DNA of 64,000 nt from Rariglobus sp041662485 (GTDB lineage: Bacteria; Verrucomicrobiota; Verrucomicrobiia; Opitutales; Opitutaceae): positions 1-64,000 of the forward strand of contig JBAZSJ010000005.1 in NCBI GenBank assembly GCA_041662485.1, written 5' to 3'. This document shows positions 54,236 through 63,665 of this stretch, piece by piece. Positions within the stretch are counted from its first letter, which is position 1. The number at the start of each line of letters is the position of its first letter. The notes under the pieces were generated by a model. It was not told the DNA's origin and made no database searches. It was given only the letters and a program-made list of their open reading frames with translations. Position numbers and translations under genes: made by a program.

Positions 54236-55000
54236 TTACGTGGAGGATTCCAGTTCGTCGTAGCGCAGCACGCGCACCGAGTCGCCGGCGAGAAAGGTGA
54301 TCACGGTTGGATCGGTAAATTGGCGCAGTTGCTCGCGGCGCTCGGCCGCCACCACGCCCGTCGACTGGCCGTCCAGGTGCACCGCGTGCATATCGGGCCA
54401 ATCCATCGCCGGATGATTGATCTCCAGCCACAGGCCGGGCGGCGCGAGTTGCAGGCTGCTCAGAAAACGCGCGGGCGAGGCGGGCTTTCCTTTTTCGGAG
54501 TCAGGCACCGGGAGGCACGGTATCTCCATGCGGTAGATCAGGCCTTCGCGGCGCGCGAACTCCTCCAGCGCGGGACGCAACGCGGGCAGCGAAAAAGAAA
54601 AATACATATGCTCGTCCATGTAGCGCACCGGAAACCCGAGTTCGCGCAGGCGCGCCAGTTGCGCCGCCATCTCCGGCAGCACGGCATCGGCCGGGGGATT
54701 GAGCGCCTGGAGCGCCGCCCCGCTCACGGGAAACAGGCCGCGCTCGTCCATGAGCCTCCGGTCACGCGTGAGCGGCCCCCAGCCGGGCGAGGCCCACTCG
54801 GAGGTGAGGCACCCGTGAAAACCGAAGCAGACGTCGAGTCCGCGCAGGCGTTGCGCGGCGTCTTCCACCGCGGGCCCCGCGGCGAGGATGGACGCGTTGC
54901 GGGCAACCCCGCGCGCAACGGCGAGCCGCACGCCTTCGTTGGTGCCGGCGTTCAGGCCGGCGTCGTCGGCGCGGGTGATCAGTTTGATGGCGGCATGCAT
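54236..55000 (-). CDS. ChbG/YdjC-like carbohydrate deacetylase
   Basis: About 254 residues. The ATG at 55000 gives MHAAIKLITRADDAGLNAGT, the standard YdjC opening with the metal-binding Asp pair (RADDAG). His residues follow in CFGFHGCLTSEW and VRYMDEHMYFSFS, and a last one in WLEINHPAM. The family hydrolyses acetyl groups from small amino or other sugars. It has no signal peptide and is cytoplasmic. The frame is open to 55159, but that would overlap GH74. It lies between the GH74 and CE2 genes in the nine-gene operon. Confidence 0.85.
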   Translation of the reverse strand: MHAAIKLITRADDAGLNAGTNEGVRLAVARGVARNASILAAGPAVEDAAQRLRGLDVCFGFHGCLTSEWASPGWGPLTRDRRLMDERGLFPVSGAALQALNPPADAVLPEMAAQLARLRELGFPVRYMDEHMYFSFSLPALRPALEEFARREGLIYRMEIPCLPVPDSEKGKPASPARFLSSLQLAPPGLWLEINHPAMDWPDMHAVHLDGQSTGVVAAERREQLRQFTDPTVITFLAGDSVRVLRYDELESST

Positions 55001-55004
55001 GGGC

Positions 55005-57293
55005 TCACCGTGCTCCCTCAGGCTTGCCATAGACAAAACTATTTCCGGTGAAGCCGATGTAAACCAAGCCCAGGGTGTCCTGGCTGGCCGCCATGCACGT
55101 CGGCATATCAATCTGCCCGGCCGGATAGCGGCTGATGCGGTCCCACGTCGCGCCGTCATCCATGCTGCGGAAGACGCCCCAATCCGGACTGCTCGTCAGG
55201 CGACCGTAGAAATAAACCGCGCCCTTGGTGCCGGTGCCCTTGCCGATCGCGAGCGTGATCGCGCGGTCGACGTCGGGCATTTTCACGTAGGTCGTGCCGT
55301 CGGTCGAATGCCAGAGTCCGTGCTGGGTGGCGCCTTCCTGCCCGTCGACGAACCAATAGTCGCCCGCCACATACGGATTGGCCGCCAGCTGCGCGTTGTG
55401 GCCGCCGCTCGGCAGATTGGAGTCGGCAACCAGGCTCCAGTTGCGCCCGCCGTCGACCGAACGGAAAAACCGGCCGGGGCCGCCCCAGGGCGTGTAGAGA
55501 GAGTAGACGTCGGCCTTGAACGGATCGGCCACGAGCGCGCGCTGCTTGAGCGAACCGTTCCAAAATCCGCTGATGCCGTCGAAGCTTCCATTTTCCTTGA
55601 GCGGGAAACCCTTGCCCTGCGTCCAGGTCGCGCCGCCATCCACGGACCAAAAGGGCGGCTTTCCGTTCAACGGATACCACACGATGTGATCGGCGCCGGT
55701 GCTCCAGCCCTCGCGACGGCTGATGGCGATGCTGCCCGCCAGCGCACCCGGCGGGCGCGTGGCGAACTGCGTCCAGGTCACGCCTCCGTCCGTCGAATAG
55801 CCCGAGTAGTCCTTGCCCGAGCCGGTGTGATGGACGTCGCCCGTCACCACCGCGACGAAGTTGGTCGCGTTGGGACAATAGGCGATGCCCGTGCCGTTGG
55901 AGATGAGCTGGTCCTGCAGGGTCGCCTGTGTCGCCTCGAACGTGTCGGGGTTCTTGATCAGGAACGCCGAGCCGTCCTCCATCGCGACCACCGCACGGTC
56001 GCCGGAGCCCGGAATCAGCACGACATCGTGCGTCACAAATTCCTCGATCCCCTTGCTGTCGATCGTCCAGAGCAGCGGAGCGGCGACCGTCTCGGTATTG
56101 TCGGCGCTCGGCATGGTGGTGAGCATGCCTTCGTTGCCCTGCGGGATCCAGAGCCGCGCGTCGGCGTCGAAGTAGATGCCCGCGTTGGAACGCCAGCCGT
56201 AGTCGTTTCCCTTCACGCGCTGGGGCAGCCACCCGGGCGCGTTGGCAAAGCGGTAAAACTCCCCGAGCGGCGTCCAGCTCGCGCCGCCGTCGATCGAGCG
56301 CGTCACGCAGCCGCTGTTGCTGGACACGAACAGGCGGTTCGGATTTTTCGGGTCCACCGCCACGTTGGTCAGCTTGTGTCCGGGGCCCGCCAACCTGGGG
56401 GAAAGCTCGGACCACACGCCAGCCCTGGTCATCTTCTCGATGTTCTTTGTCCCGCCTTTGATCACGTAGAGATTGCCGAGCGAATCGACGGTGCTGTTGC
56501 GCGGAGCATCGCCGAGCGCGGAGGCGGCGCTGACGTTTGCCCAGGTTACGCCCGCGTCCGTCGATTTGAGCACGGGGCCGGTATGCACCAGCGCGTAAAC
56601 CGTGGTGTGCGTTGCGTCCACGCGGTCGAACCGGATGCCGATCACGTTGGCCGTCGCGGCCGGTGCGCCGCCGGTCGTCAGTTGCGCCCAGTTCAGCCCG
56701 CCGTTCACGCTTTTCCACAAACCGTTTTTTCGCGAACCGAAGTAAACGATCCGGCCGTTGTTGGGATCGATCCCCATGCACTCGCCGCCGGTGCGGAAAT
56801 CTCCGTTGGGCTGCATCGCGACGTTCAAGTCGCCCCTCACGAAAGTGCGTCCGCCATCCGTGCTGAGAAACACGGTTCCGGCCACGGCGGGGATCTTGTT
56901 GTCCGGACTGTATCGGAGCGGAAGCGCCATCAGCACGACGTTCTTGTCCTGAGGATCGACCGCGATCGATTCGACGCCGATTCGGGCCGGACCGGCGACC
57001 GCATCGGCCGCAATGCCGGTCGATCCGCCGACCACGACCATCGGAATCCATTCCTTGGCGGCGGCATCCCAACGGTAGGCGTTGCCGACGTCGGTGCGGC
57101 AATAGCGCACGTTGGCATCGCGAGGATGAGAGACAAAACCGGTGACAAAGCCGCCCGCACCCAGACGCACCGGCTTCCAGTCATAGTTCGCCGAAAGATC
57201 GTCCGCGTGCGCGACCGACGGGGCCGCGGCAGAAACCAGCAGGGCCGCGCAGAACAGCGCGGCCATCGAACGGCGGGAAATACGCGGGGTCAT
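55005..57293 (-). CDS. GH74 xyloglucanase
   Basis: This 762-residue enzyme has a signal sequence (LFCAALLVSAAAPSVAHA). It shares the GH74 opening with the enzyme at 34893: VRLGAGGFVTGFVSHP, then YCRTDVGNAYRWDAAAKEW at about 65-83 with one catalytic Asp. Asp-box repeats follow (STDGGRTFVRG, YSTDGGVTWTQ, RSVDGGRNWSL). It lacks the C-terminal sandwich of its paralogue, so it is of ordinary GH74 length. It cleaves the glucan backbone of xyloglucan, probably outside the cell. Its start overlaps the GH9 stop (ATGA). Confidence 0.9.
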   Translation of the reverse strand: MTPRISRRSMAALFCAALLVSAAAPSVAHADDLSANYDWKPVRLGAGGFVTGFVSHPRDANVRYCRTDVGNAYRWDAAAKEWIPMVVVGGSTGIAADAVAGPARIGVESIAVDPQDKNVVLMALPLRYSPDNKIPAVAGTVFLSTDGGRTFVRGDLNVAMQPNGDFRTGGECMGIDPNNGRIVYFGSRKNGLWKSVNGGLNWAQLTTGGAPAATANVIGIRFDRVDATHTTVYALVHTGPVLKSTDAGVTWANVSAASALGDAPRNSTVDSLGNLYVIKGGTKNIEKMTRAGVWSELSPRLAGPGHKLTNVAVDPKNPNRLFVSSNSGCVTRSIDGGASWTPLGEFYRFANAPGWLPQRVKGNDYGWRSNAGIYFDADARLWIPQGNEGMLTTMPSADNTETVAAPLLWTIDSKGIEEFVTHDVVLIPGSGDRAVVAMEDGSAFLIKNPDTFEATQATLQDQLISNGTGIAYCPNATNFVAVVTGDVHHTGSGKDYSGYSTDGGVTWTQFATRPPGALAGSIAISRREGWSTGADHIVWYPLNGKPPFWSVDGGATWTQGKGFPLKENGSFDGISGFWNGSLKQRALVADPFKADVYSLYTPWGGPGRFFRSVDGGRNWSLVADSNLPSGGHNAQLAANPYVAGDYWFVDGQEGATQHGLWHSTDGTTYVKMPDVDRAITLAIGKGTGTKGAVYFYGRLTSSPDWGVFRSMDDGATWDRISRYPAGQIDMPTCMAASQDTLGLVYIGFTGNSFVYGKPEGAR

Positions 57294-59692
57294 TTTTTGG
57301 AAGAGGCGGCGGGCGGGGTTTTATCCTCGCAGAGAAACCCGAAGATGGCGGCGGACGGACCGAGATTCTGGTGCACGGTAAACTCGCTGCCCATCGGAGA
57401 GCAACGGTTGCTGAACCACCGCTCGTTGCCCGGCCATTCGTCGATGGCGGGATAGGTGGTGTCGTTGGGCCAGTCGGAATCCCACGGGCCCTGGCCCTGG
57501 TTCTTTCCCTTTTTCCAAGGGCTGTAGGGAATGAGCCCGTCCTGGTAGCGTCCGCCTTTCCCGTTATACCAGGCATCCAGGTGGAAAATATTCGAGGGAA
57601 ACCGAGGGCCGACGCCGGTCATCCACGTCTGGTTGAGCGCATTCGTGCCCAGAAAATAATCACAGGTCGTGTAGAGGCCCGCGAGATAACGGCGGGCCTT
57701 CTCGGGGTCGGAGTTCTTGGTGAGCGTATAACCGACCGCGCCTTCGAGAACCCACGGCGTGGTCTGCTGGCCGATCAGCATAGGCATGCCAAAATGGCCG
57801 CCCCAGCGCAGCGCGCGTTTCGACGATGTGGCGATCACGATCTCGTCGGCGGTCTTGAGCACGGCGGCCCGGATGCGCGCCAGCGTCGCGGCGTCGGCGA
57901 CGCCCTTGCCTCCGCCCAATGCATAGATCCAAGGGCCGTAGGAGACGTCGCCGCCCAGCACCGTGCCGGGCGTGATCGTCTGCGTGTCGGCGATGAACCG
58001 CTGTTCGTAACCCGCCTCGCCCGTCAGGCGAAACAGCGCGGCGGCGGCGTAGGAACGCGGCTCGGACAACTTGATCTTGGAACCGGCAAAAACGGGCTTC
58101 TGATCCTCGTCCCCGGTGCGCGTGTTTTTCTCCGCCCACGCGTAGGACTCGCGCGCCTCTTTTGCCCAATCGACGCCCTGCGGATCTTTCACCCGGGCCA
58201 GCTGCAATGCATACGCGAGCTGCGCCGCCGCACCCGCGTAGCGATATGTGGACCACGGGTCTTCACCGGAGACGGCCCACTCGCGGGCAACATCCTCCCA
58301 AGACCCCTGCCCCACCTTGGTGCCGTCGGGCAGCACCTTGGAATCACTCCCGAAACCGTCGCCGCTCACGCGCAAGCCGATGCCTCCCGTGCCATAGCCC
58401 TTGGCGATCAACTCCTGGCGCAGCCGCTGGCAGTAGCGCGGAAGCCACGCCGCCTCGTCGAGGATGTCGGGCAGGCCGTTGCCGCTCTCGGGAATATTCA
58501 ACTCGCCGTCGCGGAATTTTCCCGGCCCCATTTCGTAGGCGAAAAGCAGCTCCTGCGCGACGCGCAGATGCGAGTAGTAACCGTCCCAGTCGCCCGCGTC
58601 CTGATACCAGCCCCATGCGTCCAGCGGGCCTTTTGCGGCGGCCTTGAGGACCGCGGGTTTTCCGCTCTCCGCGTTCCAATCGGTAAACCGTGATGCGCTG
58701 TAAAAGAGTTTCCCGGCAAAGCCGGGCGTGAGCTTCGGATTGTGCGGAGCCGGGCGCTCGAACTCCGTGTAGGGCTGCGTCAACGCGATGCCGGAGCGGT
58801 TGTGGTAAAGCGCACGGATCACCGGGCGAAACGCCGTGCGGTAAATGTCGGCGTCCAGCTTGAACGGCCACGAGCAGCCGATGCCGTCCACCGAGACCAC
58901 GTAGGTGCCGGGAGTGGCAAACGACGAAAAATCACACTCCCACACGTCGGCCTTCAGGTAGTTGCCAAAAGGGGGGGAATCCTTGGTTTGAAACGTCTCG
59001 GGATTCTCCTTGGCCTTGCGAAAACGGAGCAGCCCGCTGAAGACGTTCTTTCCGGTCTGCGTGTCCACCAGGTGAAACGCGCGCTTGTCCGCATCGGCCA
59101 TGGCGAGAGAACCCTTGTCGCCCATCCAGTGATATACATAGGCGAATTTCTCGGGAGCGGCCGGCACGTAGCCCAGCGTGTTCACATGCACGGCCTCGGA
59201 GCGGGCCTTGTCGATATTGTAGACGAGGTCCAGCGACCGGACGTTCTTCGCGAGGTCGCCCGTCTTGATGGCGTAGGTTTTCCCGGGAAGCAGCGGTGAA
59301 GGCAGCTCGAGGTAAATCCAATGCTCCTTGATGTGGTCGGGCTGCGTGTTGACGACGCGGTTGTTCGCCCAGCTGTCGCGGATGAACGCGAACTCCGTGC
59401 CCTTGCTTTTGCGGCCGACCGCGAGCGGGGCCTGGCGGGTTTGGTAGGCGGGATCGTCGGCGCTCTCGATGCGGTAGCTCGCCGGCAACGCCGCCGCCGC
59501 GACGTCTAGCGGATCAGTGAAGACCTTGTCGTCGGACATCGGCCGGCCCTTTTGATGATACTGCACGCGCCCGTCCTTGAAATGCAGCATGACGATCCGG
59601 TCCGTCAGCGGCTGGACGGACAAAAGTTCCGACGCGCGGAGCGCGGGGACGGCGGTTGCCAGGAGCAACAAACCAAGGGGTAGAAACTTCAT
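57290..59692 (-). CDS. GH9 endoglucanase-like enzyme
   Basis: This 800-residue exported protein (signal MKFLPLGLLLLATAVPALRA) has an N-terminal Ig-like CelD_N region (EAVHVNTLGYVPAAPEKFAY) and a GH9 alpha-barrel. The catalytic Asp block is GWYQDAGDWDGYYSHLRV at about 360-377. The conserved DYFLGTNALNQTWMTGVG appears at about 678-695 and the acid Glu block MGSEFTVHQNLGPSA at about 768-782. GH9 enzymes cut beta-1,4-glucans, including mixed-linkage glucan and xyloglucan in some members. It is the third gene of the operon, 18 bp after the GH28-like gene. Confidence 0.9.
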   Translation of the reverse strand: MKFLPLGLLLLATAVPALRASELLSVQPLTDRIVMLHFKDGRVQYHQKGRPMSDDKVFTDPLDVAAAALPASYRIESADDPAYQTRQAPLAVGRKSKGTEFAFIRDSWANNRVVNTQPDHIKEHWIYLELPSPLLPGKTYAIKTGDLAKNVRSLDLVYNIDKARSEAVHVNTLGYVPAAPEKFAYVYHWMGDKGSLAMADADKRAFHLVDTQTGKNVFSGLLRFRKAKENPETFQTKDSPPFGNYLKADVWECDFSSFATPGTYVVSVDGIGCSWPFKLDADIYRTAFRPVIRALYHNRSGIALTQPYTEFERPAPHNPKLTPGFAGKLFYSASRFTDWNAESGKPAVLKAAAKGPLDAWGWYQDAGDWDGYYSHLRVAQELLFAYEMGPGKFRDGELNIPESGNGLPDILDEAAWLPRYCQRLRQELIAKGYGTGGIGLRVSGDGFGSDSKVLPDGTKVGQGSWEDVAREWAVSGEDPWSTYRYAGAAAQLAYALQLARVKDPQGVDWAKEARESYAWAEKNTRTGDEDQKPVFAGSKIKLSEPRSYAAAALFRLTGEAGYEQRFIADTQTITPGTVLGGDVSYGPWIYALGGGKGVADAATLARIRAAVLKTADEIVIATSSKRALRWGGHFGMPMLIGQQTTPWVLEGAVGYTLTKNSDPEKARRYLAGLYTTCDYFLGTNALNQTWMTGVGPRFPSNIFHLDAWYNGKGGRYQDGLIPYSPWKKGKNQGQGPWDSDWPNDTTYPAIDEWPGNERWFSNRCSPMGSEFTVHQNLGPSAAIFGFLCEDKTPPAASSKK

Positions 59693-59710
59693 GGGGGTAA
59701 TTTTTAACTC

Positions 59711-61042
59711 TTAGCGAAAGATCAGATCATGGGCGTGGCGCATCACGAGATCGAGATGATCGGCGTTGGTGACGTGGCGCCCGCCAAGCTCGAAGTTTTC
59801 GAAGAGAACCCCGCTGACCGGATGCTCCGCGTCATAGCCGGCGATCACACTGAGCGTGTAGCCGACATTCGGAGGAATCTGCACCGCGCGAATATTCCGC
59901 AGCACGACGTTGCGCACGGTTCCGCGCTCGGTGTCGCGGTTCCAGCGGGACCACAGCACGCGGAAATCCACGAGCTTGTCGTAGTGATGCTCCACGCGGA
60001 TGTTTTCCCACGTGATGTTTTCCACGATGGCGCGGTCGCCCGTGTGGATGCCGAAGACGGAACCGAAGTTGTGAACCGCGAGCACATCGATGTCCTCGAA
60101 GCGGATGTTGCGGATGTGGTCGGTGCTGGTCTCGTAGCCGATCTCCATGGCGGAGCCGCCATGGATGTTGTAGAAGCAGCACTTCGAAACGACCACGTCC
60201 TCGACCGTGCCGTTCCAGTCTTCGTTTTCGTGGCCGGGCACCGCCTGGCGGTCGCCCTGCCCCGGGTTGCGGAAGATGGCCTTGATCGCGATGTTGTCGT
60301 CGCCGTTGTGCAGCATGCAGCCGGTGACGCGGATGTTGTGGGAACCCACGATGTCCACGCCGTCGGAACTGACGGAGTCGGCGATCTGGCGCACGCCGCC
60401 GGCCGCCATGTCGGACGAACCGCCGAAGACGATCATCCAGCTGCTCGGGCTGAGCATCAGAATATTTTCCACGCGGCAGCCGGTGCAGAAATCGAACACG
60501 ATGGCCTTGCGACGGGCTTCGCCGCGCTCGGGCCAGATGCCGCCGTCCAGCACGCCATAGCCGCCGATGAGCACGCCGGAGGCGCATTCGGCGCGGATGC
60601 TGCCCCGCACCACCGCGCCGGCATCGATCCAGCAGACCTCGCCCGACTTGAGGATGAGCTGGCCAACGTCATGGATCTTGCCGCCGGCGAAACGCTTCAC
60701 ATGCGGGCCGGACGGAGCCTCGGCGGCAATCGGCATCGCATAGAGATAAAGCAGCGGCTGACCCGCGATCTCGATCTGGAGATATTGCGGACCAACCACG
60801 GTAAAACTCAGCCGGTTGCCCTCGATCTCGGACTGGATGCCGAGACGAAGCGGGCGGATGAAGACCTTGCCGGGCGCGGACGGCAGCGTGATTTCGATGC
60901 GCACCGGACCGGGCGCACATTCGAACGACGCATACTCGGCGGCGGAATGGGTCAACACGTCCAACGACACGCCGTTGGCCGTCACTTTAAATTTATCGGA
61001 ACGCGCAAGCGCGTCCGGAAACCGATGGGGAATCAGGGTCAT
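59711..61042 (-). CDS. GH28/GH49-like beta-helix glycosidase, cytoplasmic
   Basis: This 443-residue protein has an N-terminal sandwich of about 110 residues followed by a right-handed beta-helix. The motif order resembles GH28: SSDGVDIVGSHNIRVTG at about 224-240, then LHNGDDNIAIKAIFRN with the Asp pair at about 243-258, then FYNIHGGSAMEIGYETS near 290. The RIK motif is not obvious, and GH49-like enzymes share similar features, so the family is only probable. No signal peptide is seen, which is unusual for a polygalacturonase and suggests action on imported oligosaccharides. Its start overlaps the GH116 stop. Confidence 0.7.
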   Translation of the reverse strand: MTLIPHRFPDALARSDKFKVTANGVSLDVLTHSAAEYASFECAPGPVRIEITLPSAPGKVFIRPLRLGIQSEIEGNRLSFTVVGPQYLQIEIAGQPLLYLYAMPIAAEAPSGPHVKRFAGGKIHDVGQLILKSGEVCWIDAGAVVRGSIRAECASGVLIGGYGVLDGGIWPERGEARRKAIVFDFCTGCRVENILMLSPSSWMIVFGGSSDMAAGGVRQIADSVSSDGVDIVGSHNIRVTGCMLHNGDDNIAIKAIFRNPGQGDRQAVPGHENEDWNGTVEDVVVSKCCFYNIHGGSAMEIGYETSTDHIRNIRFEDIDVLAVHNFGSVFGIHTGDRAIVENITWENIRVEHHYDKLVDFRVLWSRWNRDTERGTVRNVVLRNIRAVQIPPNVGYTLSVIAGYDAEHPVSGVLFENFELGGRHVTNADHLDLVMRHAHDLIFR

Positions 61043-63600
61043 ACAGATTGAAGAATCGAATTCAGCACAGGCTGGGCGGTGAGAACGAGAGCCTCACCCG
61101 CAGGCACGGCCAGTTCTCCTGCGAACGCAGCCACGATGAAACCATCCTCATGGGCCAGCGTATGCGAGGTGGCGCCGAGCGACCAAGTCCGGAGGCTCCC
61201 GGTCTTGATGCGCAACCGCCGCAGCCTCAGGCAACCCGAGAGCACGCGCACGGCGATGCCCTCGGCGTCTTTCTCAAAGCGTCCGTAACCGTCCGAAGTG
61301 ATGAAAAAGAGCCGGCAGCCGCCGTCCTCTTCCACGATCTTCGGATCGAACGTCACCACGCCGTCCACCGCGCTGAATCCCAGCGAGGCGTGGATGATGC
61401 CCCACGCGGACATCGGACGGAAATAGTGGCCGCCGAATTCCTGGTGATCCCAATAGATGCCCCAGCGGCGATGCCGCTCGTCCACATTGCGGATCACGGC
61501 AAGTCCCTCGGCAACGAGCCCCTCGTAAATCAGCAGGGAGGCGAACGCCAGCTCCACGCCCGTCCAGCAGGTGTTGGCCTGGTCGACCCAGCAGTCTTTT
61601 TCCACGTCATGCAAAAACACGTCGTGCGGCCACTGGCAGTTTCGCAGCCCCTGGTCGTCGCGATAGTTCATCCGCATGACGGATCGCAACGCGCTCCGCA
61701 CCCGTTCGGCGCGTAGAAAGGGAGCCAGGTTCAGGAGGCGCGCGGCCCACTGGCCGATGATCTGATCGCTCAGACAACCCTCGTCCAACTCGGTGCCCTT
61801 CGCATACAGGCGGTAGTAGGAACCGTTCCAGGTTTTCTCCTCCAGCACCGCCGATCCGCGCGCAAGCACGTCACTATAACGAACCGCCGCCTCCTCATCG
61901 CCCAGAAGCCCGGCCACCTCGACGGCGGTCGCATACGCCGCCAGCCACTGGGTCGCCACGTAGGGAGCGACCCCATGCATGGGAAAATTGTCATAGGAGC
62001 ACATGATGCCCTCCATGTCCGGCAGCCCGTCTCCATTGTAGTCACGTTCGCGCAAACCATACTCCAGCGCGCGCTTCACCGAAGGCCAGACCTCGGCGAG
62101 AAAAGCGTGGTCCGCCTGCCACAGGCCGGCGCGCAGGGCCATGTAGGCGTATTGCGCGGGCATATCGAGACGCTTGCTGGACGCCTCTCGGGGATCCTTG
62201 TCGCGGTAGTTGTAGCCTATCGAATGGATCACCGAGCCGTTCTCGTTCTGAAAACGAAGGTGCGAGCGGATGAAGGCCCTTTCCAACTCGGGGAAAAGCG
62301 CGGCGGTCGAAATCCCGCCATACATGGCGACGTCCATCGTGGACAAACCCGCAAAGGCCTTCGTCGGGCTCAGGCCTTCCACGATGCCGAAATTCCCTTC
62401 CTTCGTGAACCAGCTGCTGGTGCGAAAGGTGTTCAGGTTCGAGTTGACCTGATCGAGCACATAGCCGGGCAGGGACGAGTCGAAGTAGGCGTCGTGAAAC
62501 CGCCGGGTCTCATCGCGCAGCCGCTCGACATGCTTGACCGCATACGCCGCGACCTCGCCGGATGAAGTGAAAAAGTTGCTGTAGTAATGCCCTTCGTTGT
62601 GCGCCGCCTTCTTTTCCGCGGCGGAAATCTTCCCGGTTTCGCCGGCTTCGAGATAACCCGCCGGGCCGATGCTGGCCTCGCCGGGACGCCGGTTGGCGCG
62701 GTTGGGGAAATCCCACGTGGCGACAAACGTGTGCTCCAGCGCGTCGCCCGCCTTCTCCAGCCGCATCGTGCGGCCGATGGTCGAAAAACTCTTGTGCTTC
62801 GCCCACACGCCCCCGATGGCCGGATCGTGCTCGTTGCGCGCCGCCGTGTCGTCCAGGTCGGGCAGCACGCGCTCGCGCAGCAAACGCTCATAATACGGAT
62901 GCGGATGTCCCCACCCGCAGGAATAGCGCGAGTCCGGGTGCAGCGAGGCGATTCCCATGCTGCCGAACGATTCGCGTCCCGTGTCCATGTCCGTGCAGGA
63001 CATCTCAAACGCGCGAAAGCCTTCCCCCTCGACGATCCGGTTGGCCCAGGCCTTCGACTTCACGTCATAGCCCACCCAATTGCGCATCGAGGCGAGCAGC
63101 GTGACATCAACCGGCTTCCCCGAGGTCGAACGCACCGAAAAATCAAAAAACGCGGCCGGCAGCGCCGAGTCCCTGGCGTTGCGCGGGATAAACGGCGACC
63201 ACGCCTTCATCACGACCTCCAGCGGCATGTCGCGCTCGGAAAACCGCAGCGTCGCGAAGGGAAATGCGGCCGAGTATTCGATGCGATCAACACCCGACAG
63301 CCACGGGAAAATATACTGGAACTCGTGTCCGTCCAGACCGGCCGCGCCGTGGCTTTCCTCGATCTGCAGCAGGCATATGCGCGGGTCGCGGCCCTCGACC
63401 TGGTAGCGCAGAAGAAAAAACAGCACGGACTGGGGCGTTTCCTTGAAAAAAGACCCCATCCCGACGGGGCGGTTGTTGAAGATGCTCCAGTTGTAGAACT
63501 GCCCGTCCTGCCGCAGTTCGAACCAGCCGCAGCCGAGCCCTCCCATCGCGATGCCGCTTCGGGGTTTTTGGTTACGCTCCATCGTGACCTGATAAGCCAT
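61039..63600 (-). CDS. GH116-family beta-glycosidase
   Basis: This 853-residue protein has no signal peptide. GH116 (GBA2-type) enzymes remove beta-linked glucose or xylose. The N-terminal domain contains RSGIAMGGLGCGWFELRQDG. The (alpha/alpha)6 domain holds the nucleophile in NFGIVEGLSPTKAF (Glu at about 407), the accompanying STMDVAMYGG, and the acid/base Asp in EGCLSDQIIGQWAARL at about 612. It is the first gene of the nine-gene operon; element copy 6 is 51 bp upstream. It probably trims imported oligosaccharides in the cytoplasm. Confidence 0.9.
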   Translation of the reverse strand: MAYQVTMERNQKPRSGIAMGGLGCGWFELRQDGQFYNWSIFNNRPVGMGSFFKETPQSVLFFLLRYQVEGRDPRICLLQIEESHGAAGLDGHEFQYIFPWLSGVDRIEYSAAFPFATLRFSERDMPLEVVMKAWSPFIPRNARDSALPAAFFDFSVRSTSGKPVDVTLLASMRNWVGYDVKSKAWANRIVEGEGFRAFEMSCTDMDTGRESFGSMGIASLHPDSRYSCGWGHPHPYYERLLRERVLPDLDDTAARNEHDPAIGGVWAKHKSFSTIGRTMRLEKAGDALEHTFVATWDFPNRANRRPGEASIGPAGYLEAGETGKISAAEKKAAHNEGHYYSNFFTSSGEVAAYAVKHVERLRDETRRFHDAYFDSSLPGYVLDQVNSNLNTFRTSSWFTKEGNFGIVEGLSPTKAFAGLSTMDVAMYGGISTAALFPELERAFIRSHLRFQNENGSVIHSIGYNYRDKDPREASSKRLDMPAQYAYMALRAGLWQADHAFLAEVWPSVKRALEYGLRERDYNGDGLPDMEGIMCSYDNFPMHGVAPYVATQWLAAYATAVEVAGLLGDEEAAVRYSDVLARGSAVLEEKTWNGSYYRLYAKGTELDEGCLSDQIIGQWAARLLNLAPFLRAERVRSALRSVMRMNYRDDQGLRNCQWPHDVFLHDVEKDCWVDQANTCWTGVELAFASLLIYEGLVAEGLAVIRNVDERHRRWGIYWDHQEFGGHYFRPMSAWGIIHASLGFSAVDGVVTFDPKIVEEDGGCRLFFITSDGYGRFEKDAEGIAVRVLSGCLRLRRLRIKTGSLRTWSLGATSHTLAHEDGFIVAAFAGELAVPAGEALVLTAQPVLNSILQSV

Positions 63601-63651
63601 AAAGGAGTCAGTTCATAACCAAACCGGCCGGTCGTGTATATACGGCCAATC

Positions 63652-63665
63652 CGCATATTGATGCG
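63652..63665 (-). promoter_or_regulatory. Conserved 14-bp operator-like element, copy 6
   Basis: An exact consensus match in the divergent region between the nine-gene operon (51 bp to its start) and the LacI-family regulator (29 or 77 bp, depending on its start). A further half-match, CGCATAT, occurs at 63730-63736. Confidence 0.85.

Noticed and set aside
54888..57455. Open frame of 855 codons on the plus strand
   Set aside because: A shadow of the second GH74 gene; no signal peptide or motif.
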